A stretch of 64,000 bases of DNA, taken from positions 3,034,501 to 3,098,500 of the forward strand of contig NC_135555.1 of the NCBI RefSeq assembly GCF_964340395.1. Reading direction: 5' to 3'. This document shows positions 1 to 11,033 of this stretch, in pieces. Each line of letters begins with the position of its first letter. Position 1 is the first letter of the stretch. The stretch comes from Glandiceps talaboti. Its lineage: Eukaryota; Hemichordata; Enteropneusta; Spengelidae. A program made the position numbers and the translations under genes. A model generated the notes under the pieces. It did no database searches and was not told the origin of the DNA. It saw only the letters and a list, made by a program, of their open reading frames with translations.

Positions 1-1652
1 TTTCTCATTTCTTCTTTAAGTTTTTGCACCTTAACGTGTTCTTCTGATTGACAGTGTGCACTGAATTCTTCCTCAGTTAGGAATTTCATCTTACACATTA
101 AACATTCTGTAAGTTTATTACAGTGAACTTTACGATTGTGTTTTTCTAAATCTTCTGATAAATAGAAGGTCTGAAAGCATACCTTACAGACCTCTTTTCG
201 TTTACTACCTTGTGATTTTAACAAGTTTCTCTTGTGGCGATTAGAGTTCAAGTGGACAGCTAAATGTGAAGAATGAATTGGTACTTTACATTCTTTGCAC
301 ATTTCTGTGTCATTTGTATAGATACAGTGTAACTCGGCCCCATGTGAGGATGTTTTAGGATGTTCTGTTGACATGTGTTTTATGACATCACTCTTTTTAG
401 TGGCACTATATTCACATTCCATACAATGAATTACATCTCTATCTCTATCATACTTTCTCTTCTTCTTCTTTTGAGAGAGGAGGTCATCACCAAGACTTAA
501 GATGATGGTATCTTCAAAATCGCTATCAACAGTATCCCCATCATCATAATCAACATCATCATCATCAGTACTGCAGATAAGTTGCTCATCTTCAGATGAA
601 CTGTTATGTTCTTGTTCTTTCTCAGATAGTTGACTAGCTTCTTCTTCCTTTTCTGTATTATTCTTTAACCTTGATGACTGAAGTCCAAGAGCTCCCATGT
701 AAGCAAATGTTTCATTTTCCTCACTTTCTACATTTTGCTGGCCAACTTCCGATGTTAATTTCCGAGATATTGCTCCTCTCCTCATACTTCTTGTCATTAT
801 GCCATCTCCTTGAATCATTCTGTTCTCTTGATGCTTCCCTTTCTCAACAGTTATCTTCTTATTACTCATCTTCAACTGATAGTCTCCAGACCTATCATTC
901 ATCCTGGGTGATACTTTGAGTCTTTTCCTGTGGCTTCCTTCACTTGTATCTCTTTCTCTTCTCAGTCTTTGCAATCTCTTGCTTTGATACTCTGTATTTG
1001 TCCTGTCATATCTTAGTGACAATCTATTATTTGAACGATGAATATTTCTCTTTTTAGCTGGTCTTCCAACTTTTTGCTTTGAACTTTTTACAAAATCTGA
1101 TATCCTTTTTATTTTGATGGTCGAATTGGAAGCAACTGCACTGTCATCATCCCCAACAGTATCTTTACCAGTAACATCAACCTGCTGATCTAACATAGGT
1201 GGAAAATCCCTATTATCAGCCCCCTTTTCATCAATTTTAATGCCATCTTTGTTGTTATCACCCTCGTCACCATCATCATCATCATCATCAATGATTTCAT
1301 CATTTTCATCATCATCACCATTTTCTTCATCTGAACTGGATTCAAAGATATTTGCTACATCAGTCAGACTAGTGCTTGGAGGATACAATTGAATTGCATC
1401 TGGTTGTTTCCCTATTCTTTTGTGTTTCAGCCTCAACCTCTGTTTTCTAATGTCTTCATCAGTATTTGACCCTAATATTTTTTCTTTGTTGACAATTGTA
1501 TCTTGGTTTTTGTTGTTGATTTGAGTGTTACACTGGCCTGACTTGTGTTTAATGTAATTTAGTAAACCAATAATGGTTGTCTTACAATTCAGACACATGT
1601 GGATGTCATTATCTTCACTGAGTTCTGGCAATTCCATTGTACCAGTGGCAAT
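1..1652 (-). CDS. 5' coding part of an unidentified C2H2 zinc-finger / AT-hook nuclear protein (runs off the window)
   Basis: The reverse strand is open from the window edge to a splice acceptor (TTTTCAG, intron side of 1652). The first ATG in the exon is at 1637 and gives 545 codons plus a partial one. What is seen: an N-terminal C2HC knuckle (CLNC...H...C, about residues 15-36), a long acidic run around residues 103-128, a basic AT-hook-like GRPAKK near residue 191, a basic low-complexity middle, a second acidic patch, then at least four C2H2-like fingers from about residue 425 ([67 protein letters not shown]). The frame is open upstream of the ATG to the acceptor, so an earlier start in a 5' exon is possible. 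This layout suggests a DNA-binding chromatin or transcription factor. I do not recognise the family. It is transcribed away from ZNF507. Confidence 0.8.
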   Translation of the reverse strand, partial: MATGTMELPELSEDNDIHMCLNCKTTIIGLLNYIKHKSGQCNTQINNKNQDTIVNKEKILGSNTDEDIRKQRLRLKHKRIGKQPDAIQLYPPSTSLTDVANIFESSSDEENGDDDENDEIIDDDDDDGDEGDNNKDGIKIDEKGADNRDFPPMLDQQVDVTGKDTVGDDDSAVASNSTIKIKRISDFVKSSKQKVGRPAKKRNIHRSNNRLSLRYDRTNTEYQSKRLQRLRRERDTSEGSHRKRLKVSPRMNDRSGDYQLKMSNKKITVEKGKHQENRMIQGDGIMTRSMRRGAISRKLTSEVGQQNVESEENETFAYMGALGLQSSRLKNNTEKEEEASQLSEKEQEHNSSSEDEQLICSTDDDDVDYDDGDTVDSDFEDTIILSLGDDLLSQKKKKRKYDRDRDVIHCMECEYSATKKSDVIKHMSTEHPKTSSHGAELHCIYTNDTEMCKECKVPIHSSHLAVHLNSNRHKRNLLKSQGSKRKEVCKVCFQTFYLSEDLEKHNRKVHCNKLTECLMCKMKFLTEEEFSAHCQSEEHVKVQKLKEEMR

Positions 1653-1736
1653 CTGAAAATAAAATGATGGATACAATTGAGGCCAGCATACTTATGCATA
1701 CATACACATATGCCCATGCACATGCACACATACGCA

Positions 1737-1828
1737 TACGCACACACACACACACACATACACACACACAGATGCATGCACACACACACGCACGCGTGCA
1801 CACACACACACACACACACACACACACC
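1737..1828. repeat. (CA)n microsatellite
   Basis: Interrupted CA/TG dinucleotide repeat in the first intron of the minus-strand zinc-finger gene. It gives artefactual open frames on both strands. Confidence 0.95.
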
Positions 1829-2484
1829 ACAGCATACCGTGGCACACTAAGGAACTTCACTAATCCAGCAACGAAATACAACAATGGAGATACTAGTAAG
1901 AAATGCAAGCATGCATTGACTCCCCACCGGCACTACCAACTTCATCTATCATATATAGTACATGGGATGCATGCATGGTTTCTGTTAGTGTCACCCTATG
2001 ATTGTGCACAACAAACTTGATCACTCAGTTGACACAGGTTCAAATTGAGAAATGCAATTTTTTTGCAAGATTGTTAGGAGATGATTAATAGCTGAAACAG
2101 TAGTAAGAAGTGATGAATGTAATCATAAAACACACATTACACCACTGAGAAATTGTAGAATTTACAGGAAATCAAAACACAATAGTGTGGTTCAAAAGTC
2201 AGAGCCTCTATAAGCCTACTAAAATCTATGCAAGCCGTATACAGTGTCCCGTTATAAACCCTTCTCGTATTCCTGAATGTACCAGAGGTGGAGTTCTGAC
2301 TGGCTACGATGACTTTTTGTTTGTTTGGGTGAATATGTATTGCACTATTGTTGTAATGTACAATGTATACCCTTGTGTAATGTAGCGAATGTTCAAGGCA
2401 AAAATAACTCATTACATGATGAATATCTGGTCGTTATATATCAATGAGTTTGTCTTTCCTAGAGAGTGAACAAGTCGTGCATAC

Positions 2485-2600
2485 CTTTAAAGTTTTGCCA
2501 GAAGTTTTTCAAGGACAATAGGACGATAATATGCAATCAGATCGAGATCTTCCTTTCACGCTCACTGATACACATATTGATTCAGTAATGACAGGGTCGT
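2485..2600 (-). other. Probable 5' UTR exon of the minus-strand zinc-finger gene
   Basis: On the minus strand a good splice donor (AAAG|GTATGC) lies at 2485/2484, upstream of the acceptor at 1653-1654. This would make an intron of about 830 bp that contains the CA-repeat. The transcription start is not visible; 2600 is a guess based on the promoter motifs. This is an inference. Confidence 0.4.
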
Positions 2601-2670
2601 AGTCACGTGATACTAAGTGCCGACCCGCGACCCATGGTCACGTGATATTTAACAGCCGCCATCTTGGAGC
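2598..2670. promoter_or_regulatory. Divergent promoter core with two TCACGTGA E-boxes and a YY1-type site
   Basis: Two identical palindromes TCACGTGA lie at 2603-2610 and 2638-2645. Next to them is GCCGCCATCTTGG (about 2655-2667), which matches the YY1 consensus on its minus strand (AAGATGGCGGC), a motif typical of TATA-less start sites. The block lies between the minus-strand zinc-finger gene and the first exon of ZNF507. Motif matches are seen; promoter function is inferred. Confidence 0.6.
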
Positions 2671-2760
2671 TAGCCCTTTTAGCCAAACGGCATTTGTGGA
2701 ATTTTCAACAAATTTGGGTGAAAATTACTCACAATCGGGTTCAAATTTAAACAGAAAACA
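2650..2760 (+). other. ZNF507: Probable 5' UTR exon 1 of ZNF507
   Basis: Follows the YY1-like motif and ends at a consensus donor (AAACAG|GTAAGT) at 2760/2761. The matching acceptor is TTTCTTTACAG at 6717, 84 bp before the ZNF507 start codon. The exon start is approximate. Confidence 0.5.
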
Positions 2761-2761
2761 G

Positions 2762-5700
2762 GTAAGTTGTAGTTTTTTCATACAAACTTTGTTTAGGTAC
2801 ATTTTTGCCAACGTAGGTTTGCCTTTTAACTGTTCAAATCATGGAAAATGAAGAGGATGACAGAAGTGTCGCGGTCACGTCGCTAACGTTTTCGGCATAT
2901 GGATTATGATTATAATACTACATTGCAGTCGATACGCAAGTTGTGTAAATGAACATAATGCACCACAAGCAGTTTGATTTTCCTTTAAAAAAATTGACGT
3001 TCAGAATGGACACGATTATGATCATGAACACTTGTCAACAGGCGAGGAAATAGCTGTGAACTAGGTTATTATGATCCGCGATTAGTATCATGGGATCATG
3101 CATATGTATGCCCCAGGTATTACCGCGCTTATATTATTGCCCCACTTGACACCAATATGGATAGAATTAGTAACACCACAGTGATACACGTCATGGAGCT
3201 GACCCTATTTTACAACTGAAGAATCTATTCCATGCCGCCCAGCATTCAAGTTTTTGGCCTATATTTGTTCAGTTTATTTGTTGTGGTCTCTTTTGTCACA
3301 GATTATGTCACAAGTTAAAAAAAATAATCAAAACAAACTTGTCTCTTTTGCGTTGGTGCTTTTAGTAAACTATAGAAAATGTTGTTATGTGTCGAAATTT
3401 AAACTTTGGCAAGTAAGATAAAGAGTGAGACTGTTGTTTTTCACTACAGTACAGTGTAAGTACATTTTGAGAAATTAAAATAGTATTTGTACTGAAATTT
3501 ATAGTTCCATAAAATACAATCCAAATTCATTTAGTGTGTTGTTTTTTATTTGTTGTTTTTTCTTTTCTTTTGAGCTATTTTTCTCTTTTGATAAAACAGT
3601 TATTATTTTTTTGTTTTAGAATCATTTTTTATCATTATATTAGACATATGATATCATAACTATTCATTAGATGTTAACATACTCAATTTTTATAATTTTT
3701 ATATGGATGTACAACTGATGCTAATATATCCCTGGTTTTATAAGAGTGCATATAAGTAATTAGTAGCAGTAATGTCCTTACAGATTTCCAAGTAGAGGAC
3801 AATTTAGAATGATAATTTAGACTGTGATTCAGTTCCACCAGTTACTACAACTAAAATTTGAAATTTGAATCCATACCATTGTCATGCCTATGGAAATACA
3901 TAATATTGTGTTACCAAATTGTATGTTGTATGCAAGGTTCAATGACCAATCTATCTAACACTGATTTAGGATTTTATGTCATGTGAAAACATCTGCAGAA
4001 GCAGTTTGTAGTTTTCCTCTACTGGTTAATGTACAACTACACTGTATTCAAATACTTGTTGAATCATTGAAGGTCTATGGTGGTTGAACTAACATAGAAT
4101 TTTGAAAAAAAACCTGCACATTACAATATGTTTGAATACCACATTCTCACATAAGTGTTATCTTATCAGTGCAGCAAGGATGAAATATGATTAATCTTTT
4201 GAAATTGTTCAGGACCAATTTTGCTATTGTCTAAAATATAACTGCCAAACACTCAAACTTTTATCCTATGTATTGCCTTCCTGGCCTCCAACCAGACACT
4301 CGAAGTATAGTCAATATTTTGTGGTCACAAGTTTTTAGATGATTACAGTTATGGGGGAAACACTTTATTTTGACAAAAATTAAAGTCAGTCAACTGAAAT
4401 CAAAATATTCTGAGAATATTAATCTGATATTTTTTTCTATGTAGGTGACAAGAACAAGGAACAGATTCATATGACGTGTATTTATAGGTACATGCCATTC
4501 ACAAACTCTCCAAGGTTGAATGTCTACCAGTGTAAGTAGATTCTCCATATTACTGGAGTTCTTTTCTTAAAAACATAAACTTTCACATTTTTCCAAAACA
4601 TATACAATAATACATGTATGTGGAGCCCCATAGTTGTGTTTTAATATTAACATAGTCTTTTTAGATATAAGTGAAGCCAGGCTTTCAAACTTAATATTTA
4701 ATATTTCAATCAGAATTCTTCTTACAATGTAGCCAAAATATCACTATACTTGTTACAATTGAACTAAAATCTAATATATGTTGTATATCATAAAGTCAAA
4801 CATTACATCGTAAAATTAAAAAATATGATACATACAACACTTACTATGAGATATGTAATGTTTGACTTTGTGATGCAGTAACAGGGATGCTGAACTGTCA
4901 TATACATTGTAAATACTAAGAACTGTCTTGATGTATAAAAGTGAAAAGAACATTTCAAACCACCGTGTATCAAAAGTGTCACCAAAGTCAATCATTTAGT
5001 TGTATGTTTAAAATCTTCATCTTTGGGTGGAGACATCCACTGTGCCTATAAAATAATGAATCACTTATGGATGGTCAACACTTCTAGTATGTAAACAGAG
5101 CAGTGTGGATATAGACATGTACTAGTACAGTTATAGTTCCGGTCACCCTAAATCATGTGTATTTGTTCATGACCTTTAGCGTGAACACACTCCAATATTC
5201 CCAGAACACATGGCATGCAGGTGTCAATATGACACCATACCATGCCTACTGGTTGTTGTTAATGAATACTATATGTCTGTAAAATAAAATAAGTAACTTA
5301 TTACTATTTGTATTGATTTCATTTGTGTGAATTACAAAGTAGAATGGTGATGTATATCAGCGTCATACATCACACAGTGAGAGGTAATGTCACAACGTAG
5401 TTTATTATACATGTGGAATTCATCTAGTAATCACTGCTGTGTCCCATGTTCCATAAGTTGATACTGAGACTCAATTAGAAAATATCAGATTTGTAGCTAA
5501 TGTCAATTTTGTGAGCAAGTTTTAAATGACCCAGAAAATTGGAAAAATATGATCAAGCTGTTCATTGTGAAAATAATGGTAGAATTATGTCATTAGTAGT
5601 TTTATAAGCAATATGGTCTGTGAATCCAAGCACTATTTACATTTGTGTCATTGATGAATCCAGGGGTCAATCGAGGTCACCATAAAGTTAGTAGGTTCCT

Positions 5701-6716
5701 CTTTGCCTTTGCTAAATACAATGGAGAAAGAAATGAAATACCTTTTTGAAATCTTTTACAAAGAATTTTATTGCATTGTCAATATTACTTTCATGACAGT
5801 TTCAGTAATAAAACAAAAGAAGAAACAAGTTACTGAATGTAAAAGGAAACCTGTCCATCATCACATTGTACACTGTTAGATAATTAAGTACACTTTCCTG
5901 TTTAGTGATATAATTAAATTTCTAACTCTGCTTTACTGATAATGATGACTTGAATACTAGTATTTTACAAATACATAATGTATAATTTATGTTAAAAAAC
6001 TCAAATTATCGTGTTGTTTGAATTCCATGTACATTGTTTGTTTGAATTTGGAATCAAGTATTAACACACTTTAAATCAACCCCAGATACATATACCAGTC
6101 AATGTTTGAAGGCCAGTGATTCAATCCCTGGTTCACATGTATAAATTGTCATCACTGGAGTTATGAGGATTAGAAATGATATTTTTTGGTGCCAGTTCAG
6201 AACCACCTCTGATAGATGTCAGTAATCCCAATCCTTCATGGTCCTTTGAGAGCAATGTGAAAAGTTATTACTTCTTTCACACCTAATTGCATTATTTTTA
6301 CCATGAGTATGTTATGTATTCATTTTACTTCATTTGAAAGACATTATTGCATCACAAAAAAGATTTTCCATGATTTTCTTCTTGTTTGTGTCTGATCCCA
6401 ATGTGCTCCTTTATTTGAAAAAGAGTCAAATTAAGATTAAAGTTTAGATGTGAAAAAAAGTTGTCTGGCAGAGCTGTAGGAAAAGTTATTCCAGAACAAA
6501 AGAATAATTATAGGTAAACCCTTATGGCTACCAATAAAATAACACTATTGTGATGACCTGAGACTGAAACATAGCCCTTTAAGTTCAGTGAATTTTATTA
6601 TTGGAAGGAGGCAGAGTCTGAGTGGGAAAGTATTATTGAAATAAAATATGTAAATGTAAATGTAAACTTAACAGTCCTGCCATCATGTTGTCTAAATTTT
6701 AATTTTTTCTTTACAG
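2762..6716 (+). other. Long 5' UTR intron of ZNF507 (no gene seen)
   Basis: AT-rich sequence with no convincing exon on either strand. The short open frames here (for example 4803-4991, minus) show no recognisable protein features. Confidence 0.5.
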
Positions 6717-6800
6717 ACAGAGTATATCAGATCGTTGTGTTGTGAGTAGAAGAAAAGAAGAACCTATCAATATAAGTGTTTTCCAAGGATAAAGAGAACT

Positions 6801-9800
6801 ATGGAGAGCAGTCGGGTTGTAGTAGAACCTGTGGAAAGTATAGACATACACCAAGTTGTTGGTGCAACGTCAACATTGTCAGCCAAAGCTGTTGATGAGG
6901 AAAGTTGTCCAAGTACGACCCCATTTGCCATGTCAATTTCAAATGCCCCAACTCATGTTGCCCATGGATGTTTGCGGATTGCCTTGCAGCCTAATGCTGG
7001 AGATGAGATGGAGGAAGGAGATGGGGCTGAAAGAATGGGTTTGTCAGAGCCTGAATGCCAAGTAGCTGGTCCACAAAAAACTTTCAATCCACCAAGATTT
7101 TGCAACAAAGATGACGCACTTTCAGTGGTCATAGAGAAACTGACAGAGATTGTTCATAGCAATAAACAGCTAGAGGAGGCCAGCTCTAGCAGGACAAGAA
7201 ACCTGTTAACATCAGAATCAACTAAAGAATCTATTTGCCAGGATTCTGAAGTATCTAAGTCTGTTCAGCCATCTAAACAAACAGACATACAAAATTTGTA
7301 CAAATGCCCAGAATGCCCTTGTCTGTTTGCACTTACCCAAGCACAACGGTCACAACAGACTGTGCCTCAATGCCCATGCTGTGAAAGTCGAGCAAAGAGA
7401 GACTCAAACTCACCAGACGATTTGTATCTGATGCCAGAACCAGAACTTAAAGAATACAAATGTAATTTATGTGACTTCACAACACAAGAACAAGCCATGT
7501 TTTATTCCCATTTACGGACACACCCAGATGATGTGTACAAGTGTGCTCTGTGTGACTATGCTACAACCATGAAAAATCTAATGAACCGACACCAACGGAG
7601 TCATCAAATCAGTAGAAAATACAAGTGTAATCAGTGTGAATTTGTTACAGTGGAACTGGCTGTGTTGCAGTCTCACATGAAAACACACAATCAAACACAG
7701 GAACTCATTCTGAAATGTTCCGAGTGTGGATTCTCTTGCAAATGTGAGGAGAATCTCAGAGAACACATGTGGCAACACATCGATAAAATTGCCCCACAGG
7801 GTGTTGTACAAATACAAAAGGAAGGCAGTGCATATTTTGTAAATGTGCCTGATGAACAGTCAAGTGGCAAAGGTGAAGTTTCTAGCAGTGTTCCACAAGC
7901 AGTACCAGTAAGGCAGTTCCAGCCTGCTCCCTCACTATTTAAATGTTTGCTGTGTGGCTACATGTGTGAGAAGTTGTGTACACTTAAAGCTCACACTTGG
8001 AGACATGCAGGTGAGGAAGGATGTTCTTATCCTGTGATTGAAGAACTAATCTCAGCAATCAACAACCCTGGTAAGAAGACATCCCTTCAAGCTACAGCTC
8101 TACAACCAACTGTTACCACATGCTGTGGCCAGAAAGGTGGTCAAAACTGCTGCCAAACCTCTGCCAGTAATAGTCGGTGCCAGTGTGACCCAGTTTTAAT
8201 TAATTCGAAGCAGTTTCCCACGATAGAAAAACTGGTTTCAACAGCTTATGCTAGGAAATACCTTGCACCTGTCGCTAGTCAATCCCAGGTGAAAGAACAC
8301 ACTCAACCGACAGAAACTGTCGGAGGACAGAACAAAGTAGATGAAAGGAAGGCAAGTAATGCAGACAAGAGTCAGCCTTCAGAGGTAGCAACTAAAGACA
8401 CCGAAGTTGAAGCAGGAAGTGAGAAAGTATGCCAGGAGACCACTTCTTCAAGTAAAACCACAGAACAAAAGAATGAAGTCAAAACAGATGGTATTAATGT
8501 TGCAGCTGATGCCAAGAACACTGAAGTTCAAGCAGCTAATGATATGAATAGTGAAAACAAACAATCACCAAAACACATACTGCCCTCAGAACAGAAGACA
8601 AAGAGTTCCAACATTGTAGTTGAGGCAACTACCTCTCTGCAGAAGTTGATTGCTGATACTGTGGAACGTCAAATTATGAAGGGCAAGACTCCAAGTAGCT
8701 CAAGTAATAGTTTTGGTGTAGATCTTGTCAAGGTTCAACAGCAAAGTAAATCTCAAAACAGAAAAGAAGCAACAGCAACTGCCAATCAGGTGACAAGAGA
8801 TACAGTTGAAGCACAACCTGAAGATATGGTGGTTGTAGAAGTAACAAAGGCGACCGAGAAGGGCACTGCTAGTGCACCTATCAACAGGCAAGGAGATGTT
8901 GACAAGGAACAGAATATGTCCAGTTCAGCTGGGGTATCTTGCAGCAACTTATTGGCATCATTACTTCACAAATCTCAGCAAGAGGGAGCAAAGCAATTAC
9001 CACAGACAGTTCCAGAAATAAGAACAAGGAAAGGTCCTCCAGTTGATGCTTTAGAATCACTCATTGCTGCTACTTTAGCTGGATTGAAAAGTCAAGAAAC
9101 CAATGTTGGCATTGCTCCGCAAAAAGGAAAGAAGAAAAAGGCAGTTGATCAAGAGAAGGAACAAAATGATTCAGTTACTATGCCATTTATACCACCCATT
9201 GCAGCAGGATGTCCAGCCAAATCAGAGACAATTAGCTGCCCAAATTATAATCCTGATGCACCAGAAGATTGTGTTTGTGTGTCAGATAATGTGATTGTTG
9301 ATGGTCAGCATGATGAAATGGTGGTTTTAGATGACTTGGCACATGAACAGAGAAAAACAAGGAAGAAAAGAGCTACAAGCCAAAGGGAGGGTATGATGAC
9401 ACGTAGCAAAAGAAGAAGAGGAAGGGCCTTGAGTCCAGCCTATAGTGAAGACAGTAATGATAGCAACTGCTCTAAACAAGGCGGTATCAGTAGTTCTCTA
9501 TTGACTGTTATTGAGAGAATGAGAGATAATCCTGACGTCTCCAGTGAAGAAATCATGGAAAAATTACAGCAGACAAATGCTACAGGAGAAAAGGGGGAGG
9601 TTGACACTAACAGGGAGGGTGATGTACTATGTGGTGATCTGGAAAGTATGATAGAGTCGGTGAATGATCCCAAACGACCATATCAGTGCAAGTTGTGCCA
9701 TTACTACAGTACAAATAAAGGGTATGTCAAGCAACATTTGCGGATGCACAAAGAAAAAGTACCCTATAAGTGCCCTTTGTGTGATTTCATCGGACACTCC

Positions 9801-11033
9801 AGCAAAGACCTTCAAGAGCATATGATGGATCACTGCAAACAAAGAGTATACCAGTGCAAGGAATGCTTAGCAACTTACTATTATAAGAGTCAACTAAGGG
9901 CTCATGTCAGAGGGCACAATGAACGTGTGCCTTTCCAGTGTGAGATCTGTGATTTTGAGACTTGTAACTCTACAACCTTTAAGGCTCATATGAAAGTCCA
10001 CCAGGAAAACAAGATCTATACATGCTCAGCATGCAATCTAACCTTCAATCAGAGGTACCTTCTTCGACAACATAAACAGATGTGTGAGATGAACCAAACC
10101 TATTCTTGTCAGGAGTGTGATTTTACTGTTGCTTCCAAGGCAGATTTAGAAAAGCATTTGCAGGAACACACCAAACCATATAAATGTGAGATTTGTGACT
10201 ACAAGTCTGCCAGCATGAGTGGTATTAAAAACCATATGAAATTCCATGCCACTGATAAGCCTTACAAGTGTGAATACTGTGAATATGCTGGACCGTATCC
10301 CCAGAGTCTAAGGGCACATATGAGGAAGCACAGTGGATCAGCATCACACTCTGTACAACAAATGGAACAGTATAAATGCAACCTATGTGGCTACATATGC
10401 AGCCACCTTCCATCTTTGAAATCACACATGTGGAAACATGCCAGTGAACCTAACTACAACTATGATGCCACAAATGATGTCATTAATGCAGCTTTAGATC
10501 TTGAAACCAAGCAGCTCAATCCTCCAAAAGCAGATGAGAAACAGGAGACAGATTCTGTAAAACCTACTTCTCCTAATCAGACCGCAAACCTTGCCACAGA
10601 CTGTGTGACAGAGAACAGTGATAAAGATCTACAGACAGAACCACGAGTTCACAAGAAGCAAAGTAAAAACAAAGGATTTGACTACAGTTTAGTGGCATTC
10701 CGTTGCTGTCATTGTGGATTTGAAAGCATAGACAAATCTATGTTGACAGACCATCTAAAGACACATGATGGACACCCAGAAGTGATCGAAACAATCACAC
10801 ATGGGACCTCTCTGCCAGGACTCCTTCAGTCATCTCTACTGCATGAACAACAAACCCACAGGACTTATGTAGCAATGCAACCAGAGTCAGAACCACGGCA
10901 TGGTGCACATGAACCTTGTGAAAGTGTTGATGCATTAACTACTTTAGAAACATTAGCAGATGGTGTGGCTAAGTGTTTAGAACCAGATGCTATACAAGTT
11001 GGCCACCAAGAAGAAGTCTTCACAGATAATTAA
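6801..11033 (+). CDS. ZNF507: ZNF507-family C2H2 zinc-finger protein, 1410 aa, single coding exon
   Basis: Uninterrupted 1410-codon frame. The N-terminus carries the conserved VIEKLTEIVHSNKQ helix, followed by a group of C2H2 fingers at about residues 219-326 and one at about 379-401 (CLLCGYMCEK...HTWRHAGEEGCSYP). A long Ser/Thr/Gln/Glu-rich linker leads to LLTVIERMRDN and a basic RSKRRRGR patch. Ten further fingers start near residue 960: YQCKLCHYYSTNKGYVKQH, YKCPLCDFIGHSSKDLQEH, CKECLATYYYKSQLRAH and so on, ending with YKCNLCGYICSHLPSLKSH plus MWKHASEPNYNY. A final FRCCHCGFES finger lies near the C-terminus. Finger sequences and linkers match vertebrate ZNF507 (from memory), which is about 950 aa, so this protein is larger, with extra fingers in the C-terminal array. 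Role: nuclear DNA-binding protein, precise targets poorly known. The ATG at 6801 is the first in frame after the acceptor at 6717. Confidence 0.9.
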   Translation: MESSRVVVEPVESIDIHQVVGATSTLSAKAVDEESCPSTTPFAMSISNAPTHVAHGCLRIALQPNAGDEMEEGDGAERMGLSEPECQVAGPQKTFNPPRFCNKDDALSVVIEKLTEIVHSNKQLEEASSSRTRNLLTSESTKESICQDSEVSKSVQPSKQTDIQNLYKCPECPCLFALTQAQRSQQTVPQCPCCESRAKRDSNSPDDLYLMPEPELKEYKCNLCDFTTQEQAMFYSHLRTHPDDVYKCALCDYATTMKNLMNRHQRSHQISRKYKCNQCEFVTVELAVLQSHMKTHNQTQELILKCSECGFSCKCEENLREHMWQHIDKIAPQGVVQIQKEGSAYFVNVPDEQSSGKGEVSSSVPQAVPVRQFQPAPSLFKCLLCGYMCEKLCTLKAHTWRHAGEEGCSYPVIEELISAINNPGKKTSLQATALQPTVTTCCGQKGGQNCCQTSASNSRCQCDPVLINSKQFPTIEKLVSTAYARKYLAPVASQSQVKEHTQPTETVGGQNKVDERKASNADKSQPSEVATKDTEVEAGSEKVCQETTSSSKTTEQKNEVKTDGINVAADAKNTEVQAANDMNSENKQSPKHILPSEQKTKSSNIVVEATTSLQKLIADTVERQIMKGKTPSSSSNSFGVDLVKVQQQSKSQNRKEATATANQVTRDTVEAQPEDMVVVEVTKATEKGTASAPINRQGDVDKEQNMSSSAGVSCSNLLASLLHKSQQEGAKQLPQTVPEIRTRKGPPVDALESLIAATLAGLKSQETNVGIAPQKGKKKKAVDQEKEQNDSVTMPFIPPIAAGCPAKSETISCPNYNPDAPEDCVCVSDNVIVDGQHDEMVVLDDLAHEQRKTRKKRATSQREGMMTRSKRRRGRALSPAYSEDSNDSNCSKQGGISSSLLTVIERMRDNPDVSSEEIMEKLQQTNATGEKGEVDTNREGDVLCGDLESMIESVNDPKRPYQCKLCHYYSTNKGYVKQHLRMHKEKVPYKCPLCDFIGHSSKDLQEHMMDHCKQRVYQCKECLATYYYKSQLRAHVRGHNERVPFQCEICDFETCNSTTFKAHMKVHQENKIYTCSACNLTFNQRYLLRQHKQMCEMNQTYSCQECDFTVASKADLEKHLQEHTKPYKCEICDYKSASMSGIKNHMKFHATDKPYKCEYCEYAGPYPQSLRAHMRKHSGSASHSVQQMEQYKCNLCGYICSHLPSLKSHMWKHASEPNYNYDATNDVINAALDLETKQLNPPKADEKQETDSVKPTSPNQTANLATDCVTENSDKDLQTEPRVHKKQSKNKGFDYSLVAFRCCHCGFESIDKSMLTDHLKTHDGHPEVIETITHGTSLPGLLQSSLLHEQQTHRTYVAMQPESEPRHGAHEPCESVDALTTLETLADGVAKCLEPDAIQVGHQEEVFTDN

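Noticed and set aside
1589-2020. Open frames of 78-127 aa over the CA repeat
   Set aside because: Cys-Val and His-Thr runs translated from a dinucleotide microsatellite; not proteins.
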